Assembly (NCBI RefSeq): GCF_000756615.1
Contig: NZ_CP009288.1
Span: 806,001 to 870,000 of the forward strand
Length of the DNA: 64,000 nt
Direction: 5' to 3'
Origin: Paenibacillus durus
GTDB lineage: Bacteria; Bacillota; Bacilli; Paenibacillales; Paenibacillaceae
Part shown: one piece after another, positions 17,028 through 25,620 of the stretch
Position numbering within the stretch: the first letter of the stretch is position 1
Layout: each line of letters begins with the position of its first letter
Position numbers and translations under genes: made by a program
The notes under the pieces: generated by a model
Database searches by the model: none
What the model was told of the DNA's origin: nothing
What the model saw: only the letters and a program-made list of their open reading frames with translations

Positions 17028-18837
17028 AATCCATCCTAAACACCTTCCCCTTAGGCACAAACGGCAGGTGCTGGCCCTTGGGGATCAGGAACGCGTGCTC
17101 CCGGTGGATTCTTAACCGGTCGCAGTCGCCGTCCGTTATAATCAATAACGGTCCGCTCTTCGGGAAATCCTCGGCATGCTCCAGCAGATCGATGGCCGGC
17201 TGGAGGATGGTGCCGCCTCGGCCTTTGACGGACACGCGGTCCGCGATGACTTCCGGTGCGAGGTAGCCTTGATCGTAAATGGCCGCATCGCAGAAGATCA
17301 CGCGTACAAGCGGGACATCTCTGGACATGCTGTAGCTTGCAATGGCCCCAAGCGCTTTGCCCAACAGCTTGGTATCCATGGAACCGGAAGTGTCCAATAC
17401 GACGCCGAAGGTTCGCCCGTCTTCGTCGCCGGAATCTGGCACCCATCGGGGTCTCGGGATATCGGGGGTAGAAGATTGTCTGCGGCTGATTCTGGAATAG
17501 GTGCGGACCTTCTCCACAGGCGAGAAGTAGTGATCGAACCATTTCGCCAGCTCCACATCCCAGAGAATCGGCGGCTGGGACAGAGCACGGATTTCTTCAA
17601 CCAGGCCTGCGGGAAGCAGGCCGCGATTTTGCTCGTAGTGGTAATCCAGTCCCTGACTTAAGCAGTTCCGGTAAAATTCATCGAGTGTCAGGCCGTCATT
17701 CCGGTCCCACCAATCGGGAACGCGCGGGGGCAGAATATCTCCCAGCCCGACTCCCCGGAATGTGGCAACCTTACGATACAGCCGCATATCGGTGACGATA
17801 CGGTCATAGATCGATTCCGCCGACAACCCCTTCATGTCGGGATCGTGGAGCCCTCCTATTCTCGGGAAAGCCCCCAGTCCCATTTCCATTAACCACTGAT
17901 TGATGACATAATCGCAAGCGACATTCCAAAGGTAAGGGTCACGTCCCTCGGCGCGGGCATGATGCCTTAAGCCCACATGCAGAAATTCGTGAGCGAGCAC
18001 GAATCGGCATTCCTGCTCGTCGAGGCCGGCTGCCGGATTCATGTAGATCTCTTTGGCCTCCGCGTCGACGGCGGCTACCGAAATCGAGAGCCGGTTGCAC
18101 AGCGCAGGGTCCTCGATGATTTTGAAGTCGGCTGCCATCGCCCCCATAAGAGGATAGCTGCTGATAAACCAGTTGCGGGCTTTCATTGCCGGCGTCAGGA
18201 CGTCCGGGTTAGCCCCCAGGTACTCTTCATAGCCCGCTGTAACATTCACTGCGCTGGTTACAGCCAAGGTCAGCCCCTTGCCCAGGCAGTCCTGCCAATT
18301 CACATCGGTGTTGTTCCAGTAGGAAGGGCCCGATGACCGGGGGTTCAAGATCATATCCTGAAAGCCGTGTCCGGCTGTGCCCAGGTTATGAAACGAAGCC
18401 GGGAGCCCTCTCTCCATAAAGCTCCGGTATAGTTCCTCTTCGCTTTTGGCGGCAATCTCCACGCGGCCATCCATTTCCGCAGGAGGCTGTCCAAGCTTCA
18501 TATCATACAGAAATTTGGCAATAAAAGAGTCGCATGCCGCATTCCACAGATCCTGCCGCTCCACTGCCCGGAAATGGCCGAATCCGAGATGAAGCAGACC
18601 ATGAGCCAAAATATAGATCCATTCCTCCGGCAGTCCTCTTCGTTTGGGGTGAACATGAATATGTCCATGGCTTGTGGTGACGGCCCAGCCTTTCTCCGGA
18701 CACAGATTCCCCTCTTGCCTTACAAACCGCGCATGATAGGCGAGGGGAGCAAACATCGGATGTTTACAGATGTATTGAAGACCTTCTGAATAGGCTTTGG
18801 TGGCTGGATCAAGTTCTCTCGATTTAGGTTTGGCCAT
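17026..18837 (-). CDS. DUF2201 metallopeptidase-like/VWA-like protein
   Basis: 603 residues. Two metallopeptidase-like segments are visible. The first is AHGLLHLGFGHFRAVERQDLWNAACD (about 85-110), where the catalytic Glu of HExxH is replaced. The second is a full AHEFLHVGLRHHARAEGRDPYLWNVACDYVIN (about 280-310) with intact HExxH. The C-terminus is a VWA-like fold with MIDAS-type GVVLDTSGSMD and late LLIITDGDCD. DUF2201 proteins occur next to MoxR ATPases, as here (2 bases after the MoxR stop). In such pairs the ATPase is thought to remodel or activate a metal-binding VWA partner; substrate unknown. Confidence 0.8.
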   Translation of the reverse strand: MAKPKSRELDPATKAYSEGLQYICKHPMFAPLAYHARFVRQEGNLCPEKGWAVTTSHGHIHVHPKRRGLPEEWIYILAHGLLHLGFGHFRAVERQDLWNAACDSFIAKFLYDMKLGQPPAEMDGRVEIAAKSEEELYRSFMERGLPASFHNLGTAGHGFQDMILNPRSSGPSYWNNTDVNWQDCLGKGLTLAVTSAVNVTAGYEEYLGANPDVLTPAMKARNWFISSYPLMGAMAADFKIIEDPALCNRLSISVAAVDAEAKEIYMNPAAGLDEQECRFVLAHEFLHVGLRHHARAEGRDPYLWNVACDYVINQWLMEMGLGAFPRIGGLHDPDMKGLSAESIYDRIVTDMRLYRKVATFRGVGLGDILPPRVPDWWDRNDGLTLDEFYRNCLSQGLDYHYEQNRGLLPAGLVEEIRALSQPPILWDVELAKWFDHYFSPVEKVRTYSRISRRQSSTPDIPRPRWVPDSGDEDGRTFGVVLDTSGSMDTKLLGKALGAIASYSMSRDVPLVRVIFCDAAIYDQGYLAPEVIADRVSVKGRGGTILQPAIDLLEHAEDFPKSGPLLIITDGDCDRLRIHREHAFLIPKGQHLPFVPKGKVFRMD

Positions 18838-18839
18838 AA

Positions 18840-19901
18840 TCAGGCTTCCTTCTTCTGTACTAGTCTCGGCAGATCACGGACAATCTCCACGAGGAACCAG
18901 TCGGGAAGACTTTCGCCGGTCTCGCTCTTCGCAACGGAGAGCTGGGCGATTTCAAGACTGATGGTGCTTAAGCTTTTGATCAGCGCCTTGGCGCGGTGGG
19001 CCAGCCTTTTATGATGCTCCGTCAGATTGTCTTTGGTTTCCGGCAGTTCTTTTATCAGCTGCGCGCGGAAGGACTGCGCCATAAAGTACAGCACATCCCG
19101 GTCCTCCGGCTCATGAGGCCATCCCGTTTCACCCTCCAGAATGGCTTTTAGCTTATATTTGTTGCTGGTTTGTTTATAAAAGGCTTTGAGCTGCCCGGCA
19201 TGATGGGGAGACAGACACCCTGTCGCCAGAACATCCAGCGTTTCGGGCTGAAGCCGGTCGCCGTATTCCTTTAAGGCATCGCTTAGCATGTGCCAAGAGC
19301 GGGGAGTAGAGAAAGACTCCTCATGCTTCGGAGGCTGCACCCAGAGATGGTCCGGGCGGGTTTCGATGTAGGAGATGACTAAGGGGTGGATATCATTCTC
19401 GTAAGCCCACTCCAGCCACTCCCGGTGGGATACCCTCAACTGGACATGGAACATGCGGTTAATCAGTGCGGATGACATGGGCTTCACAATGGCGCTGTCC
19501 TGCGCCCGGTTCCCTGCGCCGATAACGACAGAGCCTTCGGGCAGGACGTATTCCCCTATGCGTTTTTCGAGGATCAGGCTGTAGAAGGCCTTCTGCACCT
19601 CATGCGTACAAGCATTCAGTTCATCCAGGAACAGACAGTAGGGTTCATTGCGGGCAATCATGCTGGGAGGACAGAACCGGCTTGTTCCATCAATAATCTG
19701 CGGGACCCCGATGAGGTCTTCCGGAGCCAGCTGGCTGCCCAGCAGGGAGACGCAGGGTAATCCCACCAGATCGGCGAACTGCTGCACGAGCGACGATTTT
19801 CCGATTCCCGGAGGGCCCCAAATAAAAACCGGACGTACCACCGCGATGTTGAGCAGCACATCCATCAATTGCTTAGACGTAACAGAAGCAGATAAATTCA
19901 T
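18840..19901 (-). CDS. MoxR-family AAA+ ATPase
   Basis: 353 residues from ATG 19901 (MNLSASVTSKQLMDVL), which has GGAAGGA eight bases upstream. The frame stays open further upstream, but that part has no MoxR features and crosses the divergent promoter region, so I exclude it. Walker A FIWGPPGIGKSSLV, Walker B YCLFLDELNACTHEVQKAF and sensor VVIGAGNRAQDSAIVKPMSSALINRM are clear. MoxR ATPases act as chaperones for VWA-domain partners. Here the partner is the DUF2201 gene directly downstream on the same strand. The hen1-pnkp operon diverges from it 165 bases away, so shared control is possible. Confidence 0.85.
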   Translation of the reverse strand: MNLSASVTSKQLMDVLLNIAVVRPVFIWGPPGIGKSSLVQQFADLVGLPCVSLLGSQLAPEDLIGVPQIIDGTSRFCPPSMIARNEPYCLFLDELNACTHEVQKAFYSLILEKRIGEYVLPEGSVVIGAGNRAQDSAIVKPMSSALINRMFHVQLRVSHREWLEWAYENDIHPLVISYIETRPDHLWVQPPKHEESFSTPRSWHMLSDALKEYGDRLQPETLDVLATGCLSPHHAGQLKAFYKQTSNKYKLKAILEGETGWPHEPEDRDVLYFMAQSFRAQLIKELPETKDNLTEHHKRLAHRAKALIKSLSTISLEIAQLSVAKSETGESLPDWFLVEIVRDLPRLVQKKEA

Positions 19902-20066
19902 GCATCGATTCCTTCCATAAATTAACGTTAAAGAAATAATACCATAGATGTGTGAGGCATTTGGATTATTTTCGGGACTCGTAATACTTTCGCCCTGTTC
20001 GGAAGTCCTAACTTTACCGATAATACAGACAGAAATGATGATTTGCAATTTAGAGTTTAGGAGTAG

Positions 20067-21338
20067 ATGGATATGGCGATTGTCCAGGTGAGTTCCACCA
20101 ATCCGCAGTTCTCTTTTTTGATCAAGAAAAATCCGAATTCCGGCATGATGCTTCGCTCGATTCGCAAGGGCATGGCCTACGGCTGGTATACGGGTGAACA
20201 GACCTATAACGTGTATTTTAAGGATGCGGACAATGAAATCTCCTATAAGCAGCATGAGCAGGAGAATTTCGAGTATTTGAATGTATCGAGGTACAACACG
20301 CCTTTGTTTCCGCTGAATGCGATTAACGAATTCTTCTCCGCTCCCCTTAAAGTACAGGATGAGCGGGACTTGGAAGGCTGCGAGCATACCTTTTTTATCA
20401 ACATGATTCATATCGAGCTGGTTCGGTACATCGAGGTTTTCGAGAAGCATTTGAAGGATTTCTCCTTTGAAACGGTGCATCAGACTCATAAGAGCTATTC
20501 GCTTTCCATCAAGACGAGGAAGAGTCTGTACCACCTTCTCCACACCGTGAGCGTATTATGTTTATTCCTCTCCATGTTCGGCAACGAGTATATCGATATT
20601 TCGGACAATGTGCTGGATAAGTACATCAAGAGCATGAATGTGATCGACGCGCCGTTCTATATTCGCAGCTTGTTTGTGCGGAACTTTTTATCATCCAGGG
20701 ACCGGTTTCGGAAGTACAAGGCGGAGCTTGAAAAAACAGATCGCTATGACATTCAATTCGCCTACGGCGGTACGGCACTCCAGCGGAGAAACCATATCGG
20801 GAGCGCGCTGGCTTTTGACAAGTCGATCCTGGATGTGGGCTGCGGCGAGGGATTTTATGCGATTCCTTTTGCCGGCAAAATCGAGGGCAGCTACTATGCG
20901 GTCGATATCAATGAGGAACTGCTGGAAAAGGTAAGACGAAAAGCGGAGGCCAAAGAGCTCGACAACATCGTTGCTTTGGGCTCAATCGATCAGTTCTTGG
21001 AGAGCTACAACGGGGAACGGGTCGATGTCATTTTAACCGAGGTCATTGAACACATGCCCGAGGATGAGGCCAAGCAGCTGATCCGCCAAATCTGCGAGCG
21101 CGTCGATTTTGACAAATTCATTATTACAACGCCGAACGCCGATTTTAACCGCTACTACGAGCTGAACGAGTTTCGCCATGACGACCACAAGTGGGAGATG
21201 GGCGAAGCCTCTTTCCGGCAGTGGATGCATGATGTGATCAAGGAAGCCAATCTGCATGCCGAATTTATAGCCGTCGGGGACGGCGTCAATCACATCCAAA
21301 CCACACAAGGCGTCATTCTTGGAAAAAAGGGGGCCTGA
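20067..21338 (+). CDS. hen1: Hen1-like RNA 3'-terminal ribose 2'-O-methyltransferase
   Basis: 423 residues. The N-terminal half (1-230) is the Hen1-N region, which in bacteria contacts and activates the Pnkp ligase. The C-terminal half is a SAM methyltransferase with motif I LDVGCGEGFYAIPFAG. The Hen1 metal site follows: EVIEHM, then TTPNADFNRYYEL and RHDDHKWEM, supplying E-x-x-E-H and a later His. It marks the repaired RNA 3' end by 2'-O-methylation before sealing, protecting against re-cleavage. Start: an AGGAG lies 3-4 bases before ATG 20067 but about 9 before ATG 20073, so the true start may be 20073. The pnkp gene starts 3 bases after its stop, the canonical bacterial Pnkp/Hen1 RNA-repair pair. 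Confidence 0.9.
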   Translation: MDMAIVQVSSTNPQFSFLIKKNPNSGMMLRSIRKGMAYGWYTGEQTYNVYFKDADNEISYKQHEQENFEYLNVSRYNTPLFPLNAINEFFSAPLKVQDERDLEGCEHTFFINMIHIELVRYIEVFEKHLKDFSFETVHQTHKSYSLSIKTRKSLYHLLHTVSVLCLFLSMFGNEYIDISDNVLDKYIKSMNVIDAPFYIRSLFVRNFLSSRDRFRKYKAELEKTDRYDIQFAYGGTALQRRNHIGSALAFDKSILDVGCGEGFYAIPFAGKIEGSYYAVDINEELLEKVRRKAEAKELDNIVALGSIDQFLESYNGERVDVILTEVIEHMPEDEAKQLIRQICERVDFDKFIITTPNADFNRYYELNEFRHDDHKWEMGEASFRQWMHDVIKEANLHAEFIAVGDGVNHIQTTQGVILGKKGA

Positions 21339-21341
21339 TCC

Positions 21342-23927
21342 ATGGATATCCAAACCAAAATACACACCATTTTTATGCTGATCGGGTCTACGGAATGCGG
21401 CAAGACGACTTTTGCGAAGGAAGTGCTCATTCCCGGGCTGCGTTTTGAAGCGCCTGAACAGAATATAAGGGCCAATATTCAATATCTGTCTTCCGACCAG
21501 ATCCGCCAGGAAGTGCTGGGCTATGAGTACGACAAGTATGACCGGGTAATGCTGGAAGCCAGCGAGCAGGCCTTTCACCTGCTGTTTGAACGTTTGAAGA
21601 TGGCGACCTCTTTTCCAATCAATGCGGAGTTTGTGGTCGTGGATACAACCGGGTTATCCGAAGATTTCCGGGCCGAGGTGAAGGAGACTGCGTTTCAGAA
21701 TAACTATAACCTCGAGGTTATTGTCTTCGATTACCGGAAGAGGGAGGATTATTATGCATCGGAACGCTCCAAGAAGCTGATCTCGAACCATATTAACCGG
21801 TTAAAAAAAGAGGTGCTCGGCTCGCTATCCCGCGAAGGATATGCCAAGGTCCATAAGGTGCGGGCCAAAGACTTCTATCTGCCCGAAGAAGGAACAGCCA
21901 ACCCCGAATATCACATCGTCATAGAGGACTTGGATGCTTACTTGGCGACCATCCTTCCGCAGGACCAACGGTATCTCATGATTGGCGACGTTCATGAATG
22001 TGTTGACGATCTGAAAGGCCTACTGATGGACTATGGTTATAAGATCGAAGCAGGCAGGCTGGTTGCGGGGGATAAGCTCAAGCAGACGAAGCTGGTGCTG
22101 GCGGGGGACTGGATTGATAAGGGCAGACGGACGAAGGAAATCATCGAATTTCTGTACGCCAATCAGGAGCATTTCTACTTCGTGCTGGGCAATCATGAGA
22201 ACTTCGTCGACAAGTACATGAAGGGCGAAGTGGACGGCGTCGATCCGGAACTCCTGCATTCCTATTTCGACTCCACGCAAGTGTTGAAGAATGACTCGGA
22301 GCTGCTGGAGAAGTTTCAAGCTCTCGTGTCAAAGTCGAAGCCTTTTTACCGCTGCATGGGGATGACAGGTCCGTCGTTCTATGTCACACATGCGCCATGC
22401 CGGAATAAGTACATTGGCAAGCTGGATAAGAATTCGGCCCGGCACCAGCGTATTTTCAGGATAGACCGGGAAGCTCCCGTGGAGAAACAGTTGGCTTTTC
22501 TGAAGGAGGAAGCGGTCAACAATCACCCGTACCATGTGTTCGGACACGTTGCGGCCAGTCAGGCGTTTCGAATCGGCAACAAAATCCATATCGATACCGG
22601 CTGCGTGGGCGGCAATGCGCTAACTTCGGTTAGTATTTTGAACAGACCGTACTTCAAAGCGCACAAGTCAAGCCGGGCGATGATTGCCGAGGAGCTGCCG
22701 ACCCTGTTCAAACAAGAGCGGAAAGTATCGGTTCGGGATCTTGGAGAAGATGAGGTGCGCAGGCTTCATTATTGTTCCCGGCATAAAATCAATTTTATCT
22801 CAGGCACCATGTCTCCGGCTGACAAGAATGAAGAGACTCAGGAGCTGGAATCTTTGAAGCGCGGTCTCGGTTATTTCAAGGAACAGGGCGTCTTGCAGGT
22901 TGTCCTTCAGCCCAAATATATGGGATCGAGATGCAATGTTTATCTGCACCAGGACCCCGAGCAGTGCTTTGCGGTCAGCCGTAACGGCTACAAGATCAAC
23001 CATGTGGATTTATCGGAAATTTACGGGAAGCTCTTGGCCAAGTTTGGCGGGTATATGGCGGATCGGGAGATTACACTGCTGATCCTGGATGGAGAACTCC
23101 TCCCTTGGAAGGTGCTGGGTGAGGGGCTGATCGACAAACAGTTCAAGCCCATTGAGAAAGCGCTGGAGACGGAACTGTCATTCCTGAAGGACAATGGCTT
23201 TGAAGATGCCTTTAGGAAACTCATTGCTGATTATGAGGCGAGCGGGTTTGAACAGGACCAGTATCATCTGTCCAAATCGGTACTAAGCGACAAGTATGGT
23301 TCAAGTCTGTACCAGAACTACAAGCATCTTCACGACGTGCGGGAAGCCTATATGCCTTTATTCGATCACCTGGCTGCTTATCAAACGTACAAAAGACAAC
23401 TGGAGCTATACGCAGAAGATGAGCTCATGGAGTATAAGCCGTTCGCCGTGCTGAAGATCGTATATGAGGACGGACATGAGGAAATCCCGGACTGGAAGAC
23501 CTCTGAAATGTATGCTTTCCTGTCGGAGGACGAGGCGCTTGCGCTGGATCTGTCCGAGCCGGACTGCCTGGAGAAGGCCGAGCAGTATTTTTCCAAGCTG
23601 ACGCTGGAGAACGGTATGGAAGGGATCGTGATCAAGCCGGAAGTCTGGAACGGAACAACTGTGCCTTATATGAAGGTGCGCAATCCGGATTATTTGTCCA
23701 TCATCTACGGCTATGATTACAAGTTCCCGCACAAATACCGGAAGCTGCTCAAGCAAAAGAACGTGGGTCCGAAGCTTCGCACCTCGCTGAGCGAATATCA
23801 GCTTGGGATGCGGATGCTGGCGGTTCCGTTTGATGAAATTACGGCGGAGCACGACGCTTATAAAGAGATTGCGGCCAATCTGTTGTTTGAGGTAGCGAAA
23901 GAGCGGGAAATCGATCCGCGGCTGTAG
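21342..23927 (+). CDS. pnkp: Pnkp, trifunctional RNA end-healing/sealing enzyme
   Basis: 861 residues, matching the length of known bacterial Pnkp. Domains in order are as follows. A 5'-OH polynucleotide kinase has P-loop GSTECGKTT (residues 15-23; a slightly unusual loop lacking the small residue before Gly-Lys). A calcineurin-like 2',3'-phosphatase carries GDVHECVDDL, AGDWIDKG and LGNHENF. The C-terminal nucleotidyl-transferase/ligase module has motif I PKYMGSR (Lys about 524), DGELLPW and GMEGIVIKP. It processes ribotoxin-cleaved RNA: 5'-OH is phosphorylated, 2',3'-cyclic phosphate removed, then ends are sealed with Hen1. Preceded by hen1, followed by a terminator, so this is a two-gene operon. 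Confidence 0.93.
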   Translation: MDIQTKIHTIFMLIGSTECGKTTFAKEVLIPGLRFEAPEQNIRANIQYLSSDQIRQEVLGYEYDKYDRVMLEASEQAFHLLFERLKMATSFPINAEFVVVDTTGLSEDFRAEVKETAFQNNYNLEVIVFDYRKREDYYASERSKKLISNHINRLKKEVLGSLSREGYAKVHKVRAKDFYLPEEGTANPEYHIVIEDLDAYLATILPQDQRYLMIGDVHECVDDLKGLLMDYGYKIEAGRLVAGDKLKQTKLVLAGDWIDKGRRTKEIIEFLYANQEHFYFVLGNHENFVDKYMKGEVDGVDPELLHSYFDSTQVLKNDSELLEKFQALVSKSKPFYRCMGMTGPSFYVTHAPCRNKYIGKLDKNSARHQRIFRIDREAPVEKQLAFLKEEAVNNHPYHVFGHVAASQAFRIGNKIHIDTGCVGGNALTSVSILNRPYFKAHKSSRAMIAEELPTLFKQERKVSVRDLGEDEVRRLHYCSRHKINFISGTMSPADKNEETQELESLKRGLGYFKEQGVLQVVLQPKYMGSRCNVYLHQDPEQCFAVSRNGYKINHVDLSEIYGKLLAKFGGYMADREITLLILDGELLPWKVLGEGLIDKQFKPIEKALETELSFLKDNGFEDAFRKLIADYEASGFEQDQYHLSKSVLSDKYGSSLYQNYKHLHDVREAYMPLFDHLAAYQTYKRQLELYAEDELMEYKPFAVLKIVYEDGHEEIPDWKTSEMYAFLSEDEALALDLSEPDCLEKAEQYFSKLTLENGMEGIVIKPEVWNGTTVPYMKVRNPDYLSIIYGYDYKFPHKYRKLLKQKNVGPKLRTSLSEYQLGMRMLAVPFDEITAEHDAYKEIAANLLFEVAKEREIDPRL

Positions 23928-23937
23928 CCATTAGATC

Positions 23938-23977
23938 AGGTGTCTGAATCTTACTGTGGATTCGGGCACCTTTTTTC
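23938..23977 (+). terminator. Terminator of hen1-pnkp operon
   Basis: A 13-bp stem with G-U pairs, arms 23938-23950 and 23959-23971, followed by TTTTTT. It lies 10 bases past the pnkp stop and separates this operon from kptA. Confidence 0.85.
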
Positions 23978-24038
23978 GAGGATAATGGGTTATAGGCAAT
24001 GAATGGAAGATCAAGATCAGGATTAGGAAGTGAAAGTA

Positions 24039-24641
24039 ATGTTAAATCAAGCGGCGGAAAAAAGCTTAAGCAAAATGATGACCAAGCTTCTCCGGCACAC
24101 ACCCGAGGAGTTTGGGGTTGTCCTGGACCCTGGGGACGGTTCATGTCCGGTAAGTGTTCTATTGGAAGCCATCCAGGCCCAATCCAAGTGGTCGTGGGTG
24201 AAGCAGGAAGATATCGAGCAGGTGGTTCGCAACTCGGATAAGCAGCGTTTTGAAATCGGGGACGGCTGCATTAGAGCAAGATACGGTCACAGTCATGATA
24301 AAGTCGGGTATGCTCTGGGCGAGCCCCCGGCCATCCTCTACCATGGCACGAACAAGAAAGCCCTCCAATCGATCCTGAAGGAAGGGCTAAGTCCGATGAG
24401 CCGGCAGTATGTTCATTTGTCAGAAGGCATCCATTTCGCAACGATGGCGGGGAGCCGCAGGGGAGAACTGGTGATTTTGAAGATCGATACGCTGCGTGCC
24501 AAGCAGTCGGGGGTTAGCTTTTACTATGCGGGTAACGAAGTGTGGTTGGCTGATCGTGTGCCGGCTGAGAGCTGCTCGGTGATGGAGTCTAAGCAACAGG
24601 AACGCTCGAATCAATGGAGAAGAGAAGAGGAATTCAAATGA
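24039..24641 (+). CDS. kptA: RNA 2'-phosphotransferase KptA/Tpt1
   Basis: 200 residues from ATG 24039, chosen because AGGAAG lies 9 bases upstream; a GTG at 24030 is in frame but too close to it. The N-terminal winged-helix lobe reads KMMTKLLRHTPEEFGVVLDPGDGSCPVSVLL. The C-terminal ART-like lobe has the NAD+-binding residues YHGTNKKALQSILKEGL and HFATM, ending in VWLADRVPAE. KptA moves an internal RNA 2'-phosphate to NAD+, giving ADP-ribose 1''-2''-cyclic phosphate. Such 2'-phosphates arise from plant/fungal-type ligation. Its stop overlaps (ATGA) the next gene, an ADP-ribosylglycohydrolase. Confidence 0.9.
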   Translation: MLNQAAEKSLSKMMTKLLRHTPEEFGVVLDPGDGSCPVSVLLEAIQAQSKWSWVKQEDIEQVVRNSDKQRFEIGDGCIRARYGHSHDKVGYALGEPPAILYHGTNKKALQSILKEGLSPMSRQYVHLSEGIHFATMAGSRRGELVILKIDTLRAKQSGVSFYYAGNEVWLADRVPAESCSVMESKQQERSNQWRREEEFK

Positions 24642-25522
24642 AAGATGACCGATTATATGATCGAATCAAAGGCGGATTGTACGGGGTTGCTGTAGGAGAT
24701 GCTTTGGGAGGAACGACGGAATTTATGACTCCGACGGAAATCCGGGTAAAATACGGCTATTTGAAAGAAATCATTGGCGGCGGAGTATGGCAGCTGGAGC
24801 CTGGGGAAGTAACGGATGATACGATGATGACCCTTGGTGTAGCGGAAGGCATTCTGGAGAACCCGGCAGCTCCGATGGAGCCGATCGGACGGAAGTTTAT
24901 GGAATGGTATGAGACTAAGCCCAAAGACATCGGCAACATTATTCGCCACGTATTTGAGTATTACAAGGAGGACTGGTTTGAAGCGGCTCTTCGAACCGAT
25001 CGAGATTTGGGCCGGAGCGGAGGGAACGGGTCTTTAATGAGATGTCTTCCCGCTGCGTTAGCTTACTCCAATTTGTCCGAGATAGAGCGGGTAACCCGAA
25101 TGCAGTCTGACATGACTCACTACGACGAGAGATGCAGTGAAGCATGCGTAATTTATAATCGAATCGCTGACCGGCTTCTTCGCGGTGAGGAAATCCGAAG
25201 CGCTGTCCGAACTGAAGTCTCGGGGACGGAATATGAAGGTTATATCCGGGAGAAGCCGGATTGCGAACCGAGCGGTTATGTCGTACATACCTTCAGGTGG
25301 GTACTGTACCTGCTGCTTCATGCTGCGGATTTTAGCGAGGTTGTGCAGCAAGCCGCCAATTTAGGCGGAGATTCCGACACCATAGGAGCGATTGCCGGAG
25401 GCCTTGCGGGTATTTATTCCGGTTATCAGGCGATTCCCTCGGCCTATTCGAAGGCTATTTTGATCAAAGACCGCCTGGATGATGTCTCGCTGCGGCTGTA
25501 TCGTCTGCGGGTCGGCGAGTAA
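24638..25522 (+). CDS. ADP-ribosylglycohydrolase (DraG/ARH family)
   Basis: 294 residues from ATG 24638 (ATGA overlap with kptA). Family signatures are clear: GGLYGVAVGDALGGTTEFM, then EVTDDTMMTL (metal ligands T-D-D), RSGGNGSLMRCLP, and GGDSDTIGAIAGGLAG near the C-terminus (second metal-binding D-S-D-T). These enzymes release ADP-ribose from proteins or nucleic acids. Translational coupling to KptA, which makes an ADP-ribose product and passes through an ADP-ribosylated RNA 2'-phosphate intermediate, suggests a clean-up role. This link is inference. It might also reverse ADP-ribosylation of tRNA or rRNA by toxins. Confidence 0.88.
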   Translation: MKDDRLYDRIKGGLYGVAVGDALGGTTEFMTPTEIRVKYGYLKEIIGGGVWQLEPGEVTDDTMMTLGVAEGILENPAAPMEPIGRKFMEWYETKPKDIGNIIRHVFEYYKEDWFEAALRTDRDLGRSGGNGSLMRCLPAALAYSNLSEIERVTRMQSDMTHYDERCSEACVIYNRIADRLLRGEEIRSAVRTEVSGTEYEGYIREKPDCEPSGYVVHTFRWVLYLLLHAADFSEVVQQAANLGGDSDTIGAIAGGLAGIYSGYQAIPSAYSKAILIKDRLDDVSLRLYRLRVGE

Positions 25523-25554
25523 CGCCAGCTGTGGCGGCGGCACACTCCAATTTG

Positions 25555-25599
25555 AAAAAAAGTCACCGCTGCCTCGTGAATCTGAATTGCGGCGGTGAC
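25555..25599 (-). terminator. Terminator of the WYL regulator operon
   Basis: Arms gtcaccgc (25562-25569) and gcggtgac (25592-25599); on the minus strand the stem is followed by TTTTTTTC. It ends the two WYL genes transcribed leftward and abuts the convergent ADP-ribosylglycohydrolase gene. Confidence 0.75.
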
Positions 25600-25620
25600 G
25601 GTAATGCCGGTCAACCCGGA

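Noticed and set aside
19902..20543. N-terminal extension of the MoxR ATPase reading frame
   Set aside because: It overlaps hen1 on the other strand, lacks family features, and a good ribosome site sits before ATG 19901.
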